Origin: Angelakisella sp.
Lineage (GTDB): Bacteria; Bacillota; Clostridia; Oscillospirales; Ruminococcaceae
Length of the DNA: 64,000 nt
Reading direction: 5' to 3'
Assembly (NCBI GenBank): GCA_020024555.1
Contig: JAHHTQ010000006.1
Span: forward strand, 1 to 64,000
Shown piece by piece: positions 16,373 through 25,712 of the stretch; positions within the stretch are counted from its first letter, which is position 1; the number at the start of each line of letters is the position of its first letter. Made by a program: the position numbers and the translations under genes. The notes under the pieces were generated by a model. The model saw nothing but the letters and a program-made list of their open reading frames with translations. It made no database searches and was not told where the DNA came from.

Positions 16373-16746
16373 TAAGATTACAATAGATGTGTTATAAAAA
16401 ATAATAAAAATAATAAAATGGAAATCTATGTTACAGGAAGCTTGTGAAAACTAAATATACAGTGAGGATAATCCATTTCTTTATGAAAGCGTAATATAAA
16501 CTTGCTATTTAAGTTAAACATTTGTATTCTAAAAAATACCGAGTAACCAAAGCTGTTGTCAGATACAAAACAAACCTCAAATATATCTGTCGTAGCTTAA
16601 AACAAGATAACGGTAAAGTAGAACGTAGCCATCGTAAAGAAAAAGAATATTTTTATGCAGTACATAAATTTTATTTGTTTGATGACTTTAAAAAACAACT
16701 TGCTGTACATAGCAGAAAGCGCAATAAATTTATTGTCATTTCTTAA
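16373..16746 (+). mobile_element. insertion sequence remnant with transposase fragment
   Basis: A 75-codon frame (16522-16746) matches the C-terminal part of a DDE integrase-core transposase: DNGKVERSHR (with the catalytic Glu) followed by YAVHKFYLFDDFKKQLAVH. The N-terminal two thirds and the last part are missing and there is no start signal. About 150 bp upstream, GATTACAATAGATGTGTTA at 16376-16394 recurs inverted at 56935-56953, inside another probable remnant of the same element. Family is likely IS481/IS3-like. Dead. Confidence 0.65.
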
Positions 16747-17032
16747 AACCGGCTATCTTCCAAATATGACATTAACTCATTTTAAATTGACAGAGAAGTT
16801 TTTTGGTGTTGTAATACATCATTGACAAACATCAATTTGATTATCGGTATTTTGTGCGAATTTTTTTCGCAGTAATTAATTGTTTTTTGTTTGGGGTATG
16901 CTTTCTGCGCATACAAACTCATACTACACCGCTTTTTACCCTCTATTTTTCTTAAATATTAAAGACACTGTTTGTAAATTATATTTTTAAAATTTGTCGG
17001 AACATTCTATATAAACTAAATTTAAAGTAATA
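16747..17032. other. gap downstream of the IS remnant
   Basis: No gene or clear hairpin was seen. The first part may still belong to the decayed element. The rest is the downstream region of the minus-strand PadR gene and contains no convincing terminator. Confidence 0.3.
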
Positions 17033-17347
17033 TTAATCTGATTCATTTGTCTCGGCTTTAAGTTCCACAATTTTTTCATTTGCTTTATTAAGTATAAAAA
17101 TGCCTTTTTCAGTAATAGAATAGTATTTTCTGATTTTACCATTAACTGCTATGTTCTCTACTGTTAAAAGGCCGTCTTTTTTTAGATTATGAAAAATAGG
17201 ATATAGAGTTCCGGCGCTGATATTATATCCGTGTCGCTTTAATTCCTCAATCATCCAAGAGCCGTATATCGGCTTTTTTTTTGCGTGGTGCAGTATATGA
17301 ACTTGAATAAAAGCTAAAAACAATTTTCTTAATATTGGCTCTTGCAT
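17033..17347 (-). CDS. PadR family transcriptional regulator
   Basis: 104-residue winged-helix protein of the short PadR subfamily. The segment HHAKKKPIYGSWMIEELKRHGYNISAGTLYP contains the recognition helix (GTLYP is diagnostic), followed by the wing with KDGLLTVE and a C-terminal helix for dimerisation. PadR proteins usually repress a divergent transporter or detoxification gene and are released by a small ligand. Strong AGGAGG just before the ATG. It is transcribed away from the MFS gene, with an inverted repeat at 17368-17392 between them. Confidence 0.92.
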   Translation of the reverse strand: MQEPILRKLFLAFIQVHILHHAKKKPIYGSWMIEELKRHGYNISAGTLYPIFHNLKKDGLLTVENIAVNGKIRKYYSITEKGIFILNKANEKIVELKAETNESD

Positions 17348-17367
17348 TTTGTATCCTCCTGTGATAG

Positions 17368-17392
17368 AATATCGTTATCGCTTTTCGATATT
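17368..17392. promoter_or_regulatory. candidate PadR operator
   Basis: AATATCG (17368-17374) and CGATATT (17386-17392) form a 7-bp inverted repeat with an 11-bp spacer, in the intergenic region between padR and the MFS gene. The position overlaps where both promoters must lie, so autorepression and control of the transporter are likely. Not experimentally known. Confidence 0.5.
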
Positions 17393-17469
17393 GATATGTG
17401 CTATTTAATTTTAATAATAGGATTATATCATTGATTTCCGAACGGGTCAACGTAAAAATGGAGGGAAAT

Positions 17470-18705
17470 ATGTTAAATAAACAGTTAAAGGAAATTAAAT
17501 CAGATTTACAAATAAAAAAATTTTGTTTCTATGGTTTTTTGAAAAATCTAAAATTTTTCGAGCCATATTTACTGATTTTTCTTATGGGAAAAGGTATAAG
17601 TCTTTTTGAAATTGGTATTTTAATTGCAATTCGGGAGGTTATCATCAATGTTTTTGAAATACCCTCAGGCTTCATTGCAGACTATTTCGGTAGAAAAAAA
17701 GAATTGTATTTTTGCTTTAACTTTTATATTATTTCATTTATTTGCTTTTTCTATACAAATTCATTTTTTATGGCAACTGCGGCTATGGTATTTTTCGGAC
17801 TTGGAGAAGCTTTCCGCAGTGGTACTCACAAGGCAATGATTTATACATATTTAGACAGCAAGGGGTGGCAAACAGATAAAACTTTTGTGTATGGAAGAAC
17901 CCGAGCTTTTTCACTAATGGGTAGCGCTGTCAGTTCTTTAATCGGAATATTACTAATATTGAATGTAACATCTGTAAATACAATTTTTCTATTTTCAATC
18001 ATACCGTACATTTTAGATTTTATTTTGATTTTGTCATATCCACAATTCTTGGATTGCGCAGATAAAAAGGCAAAGTTGAATTTTAAAGATATGTTTAAAA
18101 ACTCGATAGTTAATTTTCAAAAAAATCGTATTCTCAGAAACATTTTATTGGAAGACGGTATTTTTGAAGCAACAATATCTTTTATAAAAGATTTAATTCA
18201 ACCAATGTTGGAACTAATTGTTTTAGGTAATGGTATTGTGCTACTATCCTCCCTAAGCGCCGAGGACAATTTAAATGTCATTTTGGGATTTGTCTATACA
18301 ATTTTGAATTTATTCGGGTCTTTTGCGTCCAAAAAATCTTATGTTGTAAAATCCAACAGAAGCAATATACAATGTTTATACATCATTCATTTTTTACTTA
18401 CTGTAAGTATGGCTGTTCTTGCGCTTGTTTCCAAAAATCCGTTTTTGGTATTCGGTATCTATCTCTTTATTTATTTACTTTTCAATATCAGAAAGCCTAT
18501 ATTCGTAGATGAAGTTGATGAGCATATAGAAAAATCTGCAAGAGCGACTGCCCTTAGCGTATCTTCACAATTAAAGTCATTGTTTCTGATAATATTTGCG
18601 CCTGTTTTAGGATTTATAGCTGATAACTTTGGGATTAGCGTTATAATGTTTATTCTGGTTTTTTTATTTATGGTTACACTACCACTACTCAAAGTCAAAG
18701 ACTGA
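17470..18705 (+). CDS. MFS transporter
   Basis: 411-residue integral membrane protein with about 12 hydrophobic segments of the major facilitator superfamily. The loop between helices 2 and 3 carries the typical DYFGRKKE (FADRxGRK-like motif A), and a weak repeat of it is seen in the second half. Probably a drug or metabolite exporter. The ATG at 17470 has GGAGGG immediately upstream; in-frame starts at 17398 and 17458 precede or overlap that site. Divergent from a PadR regulator, the usual arrangement for an inducible efflux pump. Substrate unknown. Confidence 0.88.
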   Translation: MLNKQLKEIKSDLQIKKFCFYGFLKNLKFFEPYLLIFLMGKGISLFEIGILIAIREVIINVFEIPSGFIADYFGRKKELYFCFNFYIISFICFFYTNSFFMATAAMVFFGLGEAFRSGTHKAMIYTYLDSKGWQTDKTFVYGRTRAFSLMGSAVSSLIGILLILNVTSVNTIFLFSIIPYILDFILILSYPQFLDCADKKAKLNFKDMFKNSIVNFQKNRILRNILLEDGIFEATISFIKDLIQPMLELIVLGNGIVLLSSLSAEDNLNVILGFVYTILNLFGSFASKKSYVVKSNRSNIQCLYIIHFLLTVSMAVLALVSKNPFLVFGIYLFIYLLFNIRKPIFVDEVDEHIEKSARATALSVSSQLKSLFLIIFAPVLGFIADNFGISVIMFILVFLFMVTLPLLKVKD

Positions 18706-19058
18706 TTTATCGCTTTTATGCAAATATAGTGACATATTTATTTTAGAAAAGAAGCAGAAAAACAGAATATGTTTTCTCATCTGCTATTTGTTCACTGTTC
18801 TTACAAAAATAAATTCAGAATGGTTTTACCTTTTATAGTTTAAAAACAGTTTTATGACTAGTAATAGACCTATTTGTTCTCAAAATTATTCTAATTTATA
18901 ATATAAATTAAATACAGATTTATTTTTTCATTTAATTAAGATTTATTTTATATACTGTCATTAAAAATATTGACATTAATGAAAAAAAAGCGTATTCTAT
19001 AATTTATGTGTCTTTTTTAGATTATAAACCATACAAATTGTAAAGAAAGGAAAGAGTG
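18706..19058. other. gap between MFS and MATE genes
   Basis: A terminator-like hairpin (AGCAG 18753-18757 with CTGCT 18781-18785, inner AAAACA/TGTTTT pairing, followed by ATTTGTTC) probably ends the MFS transcript. The rest is AT-rich and should carry the MATE promoter. AAAGGAAAG at 19046-19054 is a ribosome binding site that serves the small ORF at 19059 rather than the MATE start. Confidence 0.4.
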
Positions 19059-19121
19059 ATGATTGGTTTTTATTGTCACAGAATAATTTATGAGTTCGGA
19101 AATAAAGAAAAACAAATATGA
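19059..19121 (+). CDS. possible leader peptide overlapping the MATE gene
   Basis: A 20-residue ORF (ATG 19059, TGA 19119-19121) with a good AAAGGAAAG ribosome binding site. It overlaps the first 32 bases of the MATE gene in another frame. The MATE start at 19090 has no Shine-Dalgarno of its own and an in-frame TAA just upstream. Ribosomes on this ORF would melt or feed the MATE start, so it may be a coupling leader. A chance ORF or an indel is the alternative. Confidence 0.35.
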   Translation: MIGFYCHRIIYEFGNKEKQI

Positions 19122-20460
19122 AATAGATATGTGTAGCGGTCCGCTTATAGGTAAACTTATTTCGTTTTCAATTCCACTTGCTCTGTCATCAATTTTACAG
19201 TTACTATTTAATGCGGTAGATATTGTTGTTGTCGGAAAATTCAGCGGAAGTCAGTCACTGGCGGCGGTTGGTTCAACTACATCGCTTATAAATCTTATAA
19301 CTACACTTTTTATAGGTGTTTCGCTTGGTACCAATGTTTTGGCAGGTCGCTTTTATTCAATGCAAGATGAAAAAAATATGGAAGATGTTGTGCATACGTC
19401 TGTAATGTTTGCAATATTGAGTGGAATAGCAGTTAGTATAATAGGAATATTGTTTTCAAATTGGGCGTTAATCGCTATGGGAACACCATATAATATTTTG
19501 GATAAATCTTTGCTTTATATAAGAATTTATTTTTTAGGTATGCCGTTTTTTATGTTATATAACTATGGGGCGGCTGTTTTAAGAGCTGTCGGAGATACCA
19601 AAAGACCGTTAATTTTCTTGGTAATTGCTGGTATAATAAATGCAGTATTAAATATGATTTTGGTTATCGTTTTTAATCTTGGGGTAATTGGTGTTGCAGT
19701 GGCAACTGTTATTGCTCAGTTAATATCATGCGTGCTTGTGCTTAAATGTCTTTGTGAAACAGACGGTATCTATAAATTGAGTTTTTCAAAACTGAGAATA
19801 AATTTATCACACTTAAAACAACTGTTTAGAATAGGACTTCCCGCAGGCATACAAAGCTTGGTTATTAATTTTTCAAACGTATTGTTGCAATCATCAGTAA
19901 ACTCTTTTGGTGATATAGCTATGGCGGGTTATACAGCCGCAAACAATATTTTTGGATTTTTGTTTGTAACAGTAAACTCCTTTACACAAACCTGTATGAG
20001 TTTTACAAGTCAAAACTATGGTGTTAAAAACTATAAGAGAATGGATAAGGTGCTTAAAGATTGCATAATTTTGTCGGTTTGCATTACTTTTGTTTTAGGT
20101 AGCTGTATCTATTTTTTCGGAGAAAATATATTAAATATATATACAGAAAGTCAAGAAGTTATACAATGCGGTATGGAAGTTTTACTCTATACAACAGTTA
20201 CATATTTCCTTTGCGGATTAATGGACTTGTTCCCCGGAGCAATGCGTGGTATGGGTTATTCAGTCATACCTATGATACTCTCTGTAATAGGAACAGTAGG
20301 TGTCAGAATTTTTTGGATTTATTGTGTATTTCCAACATACCACTCTTTGTCGACCCTATTTATTTCATACCCACTTTCATGGCTTATAACGGTAATTATG
20401 CAGATAATATGTTTTTGTTTTGTCAGAAAGAAAGTGTATAATTTGATGAAGTCTGAATAA
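19090..20460 (+). CDS. MATE family efflux transporter
   Basis: 456-residue multidrug and toxic compound extrusion protein with about 12 membrane segments, expected to expel cationic drugs or metabolites using an ion gradient. The N-terminal KNKYEIDMCSGPL is typical of the clostridial MATE group, followed by AVDIVVVGKFSG in the first helices. The ATG at 19090 gives the right N-terminus although it lacks a ribosome binding site; a stop codon at 19084 rules out an earlier start. See the overlapping leader ORF. Confidence 0.92.
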   Translation: MSSEIKKNKYEIDMCSGPLIGKLISFSIPLALSSILQLLFNAVDIVVVGKFSGSQSLAAVGSTTSLINLITTLFIGVSLGTNVLAGRFYSMQDEKNMEDVVHTSVMFAILSGIAVSIIGILFSNWALIAMGTPYNILDKSLLYIRIYFLGMPFFMLYNYGAAVLRAVGDTKRPLIFLVIAGIINAVLNMILVIVFNLGVIGVAVATVIAQLISCVLVLKCLCETDGIYKLSFSKLRINLSHLKQLFRIGLPAGIQSLVINFSNVLLQSSVNSFGDIAMAGYTAANNIFGFLFVTVNSFTQTCMSFTSQNYGVKNYKRMDKVLKDCIILSVCITFVLGSCIYFFGENILNIYTESQEVIQCGMEVLLYTTVTYFLCGLMDLFPGAMRGMGYSVIPMILSVIGTVGVRIFWIYCVFPTYHSLSTLFISYPLSWLITVIMQIICFCFVRKKVYNLMKSE

Positions 20461-20939
20461 TTTTATTTTTACAGAACATAAAAAAGGTATACTAATTCTT
20501 TATAATGACGAAGTCTATAAAAGTTTTACTCAATTTTTTTCAAAAAATTGCGGTTTAAGGGCAGAGCTAAGACATTTTCCGCAGAAAACGGAACGCTTTT
20601 GTCGTGCAAGCGCATTTTTGAATGTGAATTTTGACATAAATGCCAAAAGAGGAGACTTTTTGCAAGAGAAAAAGTTTCTTTTTTAATTACCCATTTTGCG
20701 CATATTTTTCTGGAAATAGTGTTTTTCGTATTCTGAGTCTATTTTTATATGTATTAACACATATTCGCAACTCTGTGAGACAAGAGCATTAACCGATATA
20801 AATACTTTGACAGTGACTTTTCCATTCGGAAAGTTTTATTTGCAAATTTCGGTTTCTTTACTTTAAACGTATTTTCATCGCCGTAAATTTTTCTTTTTTT
20901 GATTATTGTTCGGTCTGTTACTACTTTAATCAGTTGCGG
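20461..20939. other. gap with a GC-richer segment of unknown nature
   Basis: 20555-20690 is less AT-rich than its surroundings and reads like eroded coding DNA in more than one frame, but no frame has a start, a ribosome binding site and full length. No match could be named. No clear terminator for the convergent MATE and VanW genes was seen. Confidence 0.3.
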
Positions 20940-21764
20940 TTATAATTCCTTAATAACTAAATTACTTGTATCATACATAACCTTTGCATGATTTGTTTTT
21001 ATAAGTTCTTTTTTTATGGTATTTCCTGTTTTTTTATCAACAATAGTTCTGTATATCTCCCCGTTTCGATAAACGACATTATCCTCTTTTGAAAAAAACT
21101 CATTTTCGGCTGTTATATGATAAGAAAGATTTAATGGTTCAGTACTGCGTATTTCTCCGCAAAGATATTCTTTCGTCACATATACTATAATTTGATAAGG
21201 TTGATTGGTATTATTCTTAAATCTATAATCTATATAGTTATATAATATACTTGTTCCTGTACCAAACGGTACTTGACGGTTAAAATCAGGAAATAAATCT
21301 ATACCATCGTGATGATGATGCTCTACGATTTCGAGTGGCGTATGTAAAACAAGCCAATGAATTAAATTTGTAAACTGGCACATTCCTCCGCCAATTCCTT
21401 CGGTTGCCTGACCACTTGAAATTGTAAGCCCCATTTTATATCCTTCGCTTTCTTTTGGAAGTCCGACTAATTTCCAAAAAGAAAAAGTTTCTCCCGGCTC
21501 TACCAGTATTTTATTGACTTTCGGGGCAGCGATTGCTAAATTTACAGCTTTGTTTTCCTGTAAGATTAAATTCACATTACCGAGTGTTCTTCTGATAAGA
21601 GAATTGCTTTTGTATATAATTATCGGCAAAATATCTTCTGACTTCTTTTTTGCAAATTTGTTAAAAGAAAAAAAATCTTGTATGTTTCTTAGAATAATAC
21701 CTTTGCTCACAGATATTTTATAGGTTAACGGTGATATTTCACAAAATAATTTTCTCTTCTTCAT
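20940..21764 (-). CDS. VanW family protein
   Basis: 274 residues with the VanW domain in the centre: EPGETFSFWKLVG, GGGMCQFTNLIHW and HHHHDGIDLFP are its most conserved blocks. VanW proteins accompany some vancomycin-resistance operons and are widespread in Firmicutes, but their biochemical role is unresolved. No vanH/A/X genes lie nearby, so glycopeptide resistance should not be inferred. There is no obvious signal peptide, only a basic N-terminus. AAAGGTAG precedes the ATG on the minus strand. It stands alone. Confidence 0.9.
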   Translation of the reverse strand: MKKRKLFCEISPLTYKISVSKGIILRNIQDFFSFNKFAKKKSEDILPIIIYKSNSLIRRTLGNVNLILQENKAVNLAIAAPKVNKILVEPGETFSFWKLVGLPKESEGYKMGLTISSGQATEGIGGGMCQFTNLIHWLVLHTPLEIVEHHHHDGIDLFPDFNRQVPFGTGTSILYNYIDYRFKNNTNQPYQIIVYVTKEYLCGEIRSTEPLNLSYHITAENEFFSKEDNVVYRNGEIYRTIVDKKTGNTIKKELIKTNHAKVMYDTSNLVIKEL

Positions 21765-22216
21765 AAATTACACTACCTTTATAAATTTTATAATACTAAA
21801 TTTACTGATATTATACCACAAAAAATTCTATATGAATAGTTTATCCATATTAAAAAATTATGTGTTTTTATAGCCCTTGTCATATAGTAATTATTATAAA
21901 AAACGTAATATTTAAGACTAACATTAGTTTTGAAATCTTTTTTTGTCTGAATATGTATTTAAGCTGTAATTTATAATATCTTGTTTTGCTAACTTACCGT
22001 ACATTACTTTGTAAGTATATAAAAGAAAAAATGTACGGTATATTATAAGTGTGACAATATGCAAGATAATCTGTTGTTTTTGCATAATATTTGCTTTTTA
22101 AGAAAAAAAATGTTATACTGATATGAACGGTTTTTATATAATATAATTATTAAATATATATTACCGCGTTTGTAAAAATTTTTGATATTTTTTATAAAAG
22201 TTTAAGAGGTGAGATA
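21765..22216. other. divergent intergenic region with inverted repeat
   Basis: Lies between vanW (minus) and the GT4 gene (plus). TACCGTACATT (21995-22005) and AATGTACGGTA (22030-22040) form a perfect 11-bp inverted repeat with a 24-nt loop, either an operator pair or an RNA stem. The rest is AT-rich without a recognised signal apart from the AGAGGTGAG ribosome binding site just before 22217. Confidence 0.4.
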
Positions 22217-23341
22217 TTGCTTGTAAACAAACCTATACGAATACTGCAAATAATAGGAAATGTGTCACACGGTGGTGTCGAAATGGTGATATTTAACTAT
22301 TATAGACATATTAACACAGATGAAATACAATTTGACTTTGTAATAGATGAAGACAGTCAAGACAGTATTCCGCAAGATATAACAGAACGTGGGGCAAGAG
22401 TTTATCCGATACCATCGTACAAACATATTTTTTCATATATACATAATATCCGCAAAATCGTAAGTGAAAGAAATTATAATATAGTTCATTCAAATATGAA
22501 TACAATGAGTGTGTTTTCATTATTTGCGGCGGCTCTCGGTGGCGCAAAAGTAAGAATTTGCCACAGTCACAGCACAGCTCACAAAGGAGAGGGTTTCAAA
22601 AATACGCTTAAATACATACTTCGTCCTTTTAGTAAACTGTTTGCAACAGATTATTTTGCCTGCTCGGAAGTTGCGGGAAGATGGCTATTTGGTGATAAAA
22701 CTTTTGAGAAGAAACAAGTTACCGTCATAGCAAATGCAGTAGATACAGAAGCGTTTGGTTTTAGCGAGAAAGTGCGGGATAAGGTTCGCGCAAATTTAAA
22801 TATAGAAAGAAATTTCGTAATAGGACATATTGGCCGTTTTATGTATCAAAAAAATCATTCATTTCTGATTGATATATTTAATGAAGTAAAAAAACAAAAA
22901 GAAAACAGTGTGCTTGTTCTTGTTGGAGACGGAGAACTGCGACAGGAAACAGAGAATAAAGTTGCCGGTTTAAATTTAAAGGACAGTGTGTTGTTCTTGG
23001 GAAAACGTGATGATGTAAGCGAACTTTTGCAAGCTTTTGATTGTTTTGTATTACCGTCATTTTATGAGGGTTTGCCGTTGGTTGCCGTTGAGGCGCAATA
23101 CGCGCGGTTGCCGATAATACTTTCAAATAACATAACGCAAGAAGTAAAAATAAATACAGCCATACAATATATTGATTTGGAAGAAAGTCCTGAAATATGG
23201 GCAAATGAAATATTGAACAGCAATACTTATAAAAATGAATTTACAGACTATTATAAATTTGATATAAATCAACAAGTAAAGATACTTGAAAAAAAATATC
23301 TTAAACTTGAAGAAAGATATTCTGTTTTAGAAAAAATTTAA
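22217..23341 (+). CDS. family 4 glycosyltransferase
   Basis: 374-residue GT-B glycosyltransferase (GT4). The N-terminal domain starts with GNVSHGGVEMV, the acceptor-side glycine loop. The C-terminal domain has GHIGRFMYQKNH, VLVGDGELR and the EX7E segment FYEGLPLVAVEAQ, which binds the nucleotide-sugar phosphates. Probably adds a hexose to a cell-envelope glycan or glycolipid. TTG start at 22217 with AGAGGTGAG upstream; no ATG fits. It is a single-gene unit ended by a hairpin at 23344-23380 and is not in the 4-14 kb operon. Confidence 0.9.
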   Translation: MLVNKPIRILQIIGNVSHGGVEMVIFNYYRHINTDEIQFDFVIDEDSQDSIPQDITERGARVYPIPSYKHIFSYIHNIRKIVSERNYNIVHSNMNTMSVFSLFAAALGGAKVRICHSHSTAHKGEGFKNTLKYILRPFSKLFATDYFACSEVAGRWLFGDKTFEKKQVTVIANAVDTEAFGFSEKVRDKVRANLNIERNFVIGHIGRFMYQKNHSFLIDIFNEVKKQKENSVLVLVGDGELRQETENKVAGLNLKDSVLFLGKRDDVSELLQAFDCFVLPSFYEGLPLVAVEAQYARLPIILSNNITQEVKINTAIQYIDLEESPEIWANEILNSNTYKNEFTDYYKFDINQQVKILEKKYLKLEERYSVLEKI

Positions 23342-23343
23342 AT

Positions 23344-23380
23344 AATATTGTTTTGGGTTTTAACATCAAAGAACAATATT
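23344..23380 (+). terminator. terminator-like hairpin after the GT4 gene
   Basis: AATATTGTT (23344-23352) pairs with AACAATATT (23372-23380), followed by TGTTTAC. Nine perfect pairs but a weak T-tract. Confidence 0.45.
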
Positions 23381-23584
23381 TGTTTACAGAAATGCCTATA
23401 TTTTGTTAATTAAGAAAAGAGATATATTTCAGTACTTTGAAGAACTTAAAAAAGTGGCATTATTTTTGTTTTAAGTATTATATTTATAATGAGATGAATT
23501 GAAGCTTGGTCACTGAAAAATTGTTTATCTTTGGTTATTTTCATTTTCTTAGGGTCAGTATTATTTAGTTTGGAGTAAGAATAT

Positions 23585-24454
23585 ATGTACTTACGTGTTA
23601 ATTTTGATGAAATAGAAACTTCTGAGGAAGATATATTTCGTGAGGCAAAATACCAAGGTAAATTGTTTTCCGGCACAGCTATTGCCGATGACGGAAAAGT
23701 ACATTCCGAATACAGATATAATAATGGTTTGGGTGAAGGACGTTCTTTTTCTGTTTATGAAAACGGTCAGCTGGAAGGGGAATGGTTTATGGAAAACGGT
23801 GAAACCATAACAGAAACCCAATGGTATGAAAATGGAACTGTAAGATTGTATTTTCAGAAAGAACCTCTCTTACAGCGTTTCTTTGACAGAAACGGTAATA
23901 AAATTAAGGAAATAACACAGGATTATGATAAGAAATGGTACAAAAGCGGAGAATTAAAGATTGAATATGACAAAATAAAAAAAGAAAGCGTATATTATGT
24001 GAAAAACGGTGAGTGGGTAGTAAAATCTAAACTAAAAGAAAAAATTGACTGGAAAGATCCTTATAGTTATATATTTAATGATTATTACATAAAAACACAC
24101 TATATGGAGCTTTTGGAGGACAGTGATTTTACGCCGTATTTTATACAATGGTTACCGAAGCCTCCCAAAAAGAAAAAAATCTTTTTTCCCTTTAAAAAAA
24201 GATTGCAAGAAACAGAGCAATATATACAACAGATAATATGTGATATGATAGCTTCTGACAATATGAACATAAAGTATGACGGTATATGTTTTGCGCAGAG
24301 ATATACAATAAAAAAAGCCCTTCCTCTTTTAAAACAATCTCTTAATTGCAATGAAAAACCAAAGTACTGGGGCGACGAAACAGATGGGTTATGGAAAACA
24401 TATAGTTATACTGTCGCAGAACGTGCAAAAATGGCTTTAAAGGATTTAGCGTAA
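23585..24454 (+). CDS. YwqK/MORN-like repeat protein
   Basis: 289 residues. Residues about 20-135 hold several short repeats of the YwqK/MORN-variant type, with YxxGKLxSG, YNNGLGEGRSFSVYENGQLEGEW and WYENGTVRL-like units that form beta-hairpins. Residues about 210-289 form a helical, possibly HEAT-like tail. The family is often labelled an antitoxin component, but that name rests on a single locus and no toxin gene is adjacent. GGAG at 23572-23575 supports the start. Function unknown; protein-protein interaction or immunity is plausible. Confidence 0.7.
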   Translation: MYLRVNFDEIETSEEDIFREAKYQGKLFSGTAIADDGKVHSEYRYNNGLGEGRSFSVYENGQLEGEWFMENGETITETQWYENGTVRLYFQKEPLLQRFFDRNGNKIKEITQDYDKKWYKSGELKIEYDKIKKESVYYVKNGEWVVKSKLKEKIDWKDPYSYIFNDYYIKTHYMELLEDSDFTPYFIQWLPKPPKKKKIFFPFKKRLQETEQYIQQIICDMIASDNMNIKYDGICFAQRYTIKKALPLLKQSLNCNEKPKYWGDETDGLWKTYSYTVAERAKMALKDLA

Positions 24455-24590
24455 ATCTTTATTGAAAATAATTGTATTATTATAATTTTTTGAAAAATTA
24501 TTTAATGTGTTTTATTATTGTTATATATATTAAATATTTTACAATTAATATACATAATATGTATTAATGCTTAATAATACGGGGTGATTT

Positions 24591-25712
24591 ATGAAAATGA
24601 ATATATTAAAAGAAATAGATACTATGAAACAAAATGCAATTACTTTTCAAGATGATATAAGGAACTATAATTGCATAGCCCAACGCATTTTTTCTGCCTT
24701 AATTATTATGTTTTTTTGTTTGCATATATTGATAATTCACTTGATAGACTGCGAAACATTTGAATTTAACAAATTTGGATACACTATTTATACGGCGCAA
24801 CTTATTTTTTCTTTGTGCGCATATTTTTTATTTAAATATTATTTTCCGAAAAACAAAAAATATATTTCAATCGCAGCATATATAAATATTTTTCAAACAA
24901 TGATAGTATTGGAAATACAACGTTATTTAAATAATGAATATCTGTCTTATACGATTTTCCTTTGTATAATAATTTGTACAACAATGGTATTAATTGGACA
25001 TATCAGAGTTTTTATGTGTCTTATTGCCAGCATTTTGCTTATAGATATGGTATTTACTATGTCAAGAAGTTCAGTATTCGGGGAATTATATTATAAGCAA
25101 AGATATGTTTTAGAGAATCTATTTGTTTATATAATTATTATAAGTGTTAATTATTTAATAACAAGATTTATATATATGGTTTTCGATAAAAATAAAAAAA
25201 TATTATATTTAAGTGAAAGAGATGGTTTAACTGATTTATTAAACAGACGCGCATTGGAATATTGTATTAACTGTCAGGCAAAGAACGATAGTTTATGCGC
25301 TATGATATTATTGGACCTTGATAATTTTAAAAAGATTAATGATACATTGGGACATATGGAAGGGGATAATTGTCTTTGTAAGATTGCCGATAATTTAAAA
25401 TCTATGTTTAGGCATACAGATTATGTTGCAAGACTGGGTGGAGACGAATTTGTTATATTTATGAATGATATTAAGGACAGAGATTCTGCAATAGATAGAG
25501 CAAAAATGATATTGGAGAAAATACCTCATTCTTACTATTACAAAGGCAAAGAGTTTGTGGTTACTTGCAGCATAGGAATGGCTTTTACAAACGTAAATAA
25601 TGCTGATTTATATAGAAGGCTGTATTTGGCCGCCGATAAAGCAATGTATAAATCAAAAGAAGAAGGTAAAAACAAATTAAATGTTGTAGATGACCTGATA
25701 GATATAAATTAA
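24591..25712 (+). CDS. membrane diguanylate cyclase (GGDEF)
   Basis: 373 residues. The first 200 contain about six hydrophobic segments, a membrane sensor of unknown ligand. The rest is a complete GGDEF domain: DGLTDLLNRRALE, DLDNFKKINDTLGH and the active-site GGDEF. An RHTD sequence lies exactly five residues before GGDEF and matches the RxxD inhibitory I-site, so the enzyme should be active and feedback-inhibited by c-di-GMP. No EAL or HD-GYP domain is fused. The start ATG follows GGGGTG. Probably links an envelope signal to motility or surface-attachment decisions. Confidence 0.93.
   Translation: MKMNILKEIDTMKQNAITFQDDIRNYNCIAQRIFSALIIMFFCLHILIIHLIDCETFEFNKFGYTIYTAQLIFSLCAYFLFKYYFPKNKKYISIAAYINIFQTMIVLEIQRYLNNEYLSYTIFLCIIICTTMVLIGHIRVFMCLIASILLIDMVFTMSRSSVFGELYYKQRYVLENLFVYIIIISVNYLITRFIYMVFDKNKKILYLSERDGLTDLLNRRALEYCINCQAKNDSLCAMILLDLDNFKKINDTLGHMEGDNCLCKIADNLKSMFRHTDYVARLGGDEFVIFMNDIKDRDSAIDRAKMILEKIPHSYYYKGKEFVVTCSIGMAFTNVNNADLYRRLYLAADKAMYKSKEEGKNKLNVVDDLIDIN

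Noticed and set aside
20940..21764. VanW as evidence of vancomycin resistance
   Set aside because: No ligase, dehydrogenase, dipeptidase or two-component genes of a van operon are present; VanW proteins are common without resistance.
23585..24454. Toxin-antitoxin system based on the YwqK-like repeats
   Set aside because: No partner toxin gene is adjacent, and MORN/YwqK-like repeats are not specific to antitoxins.
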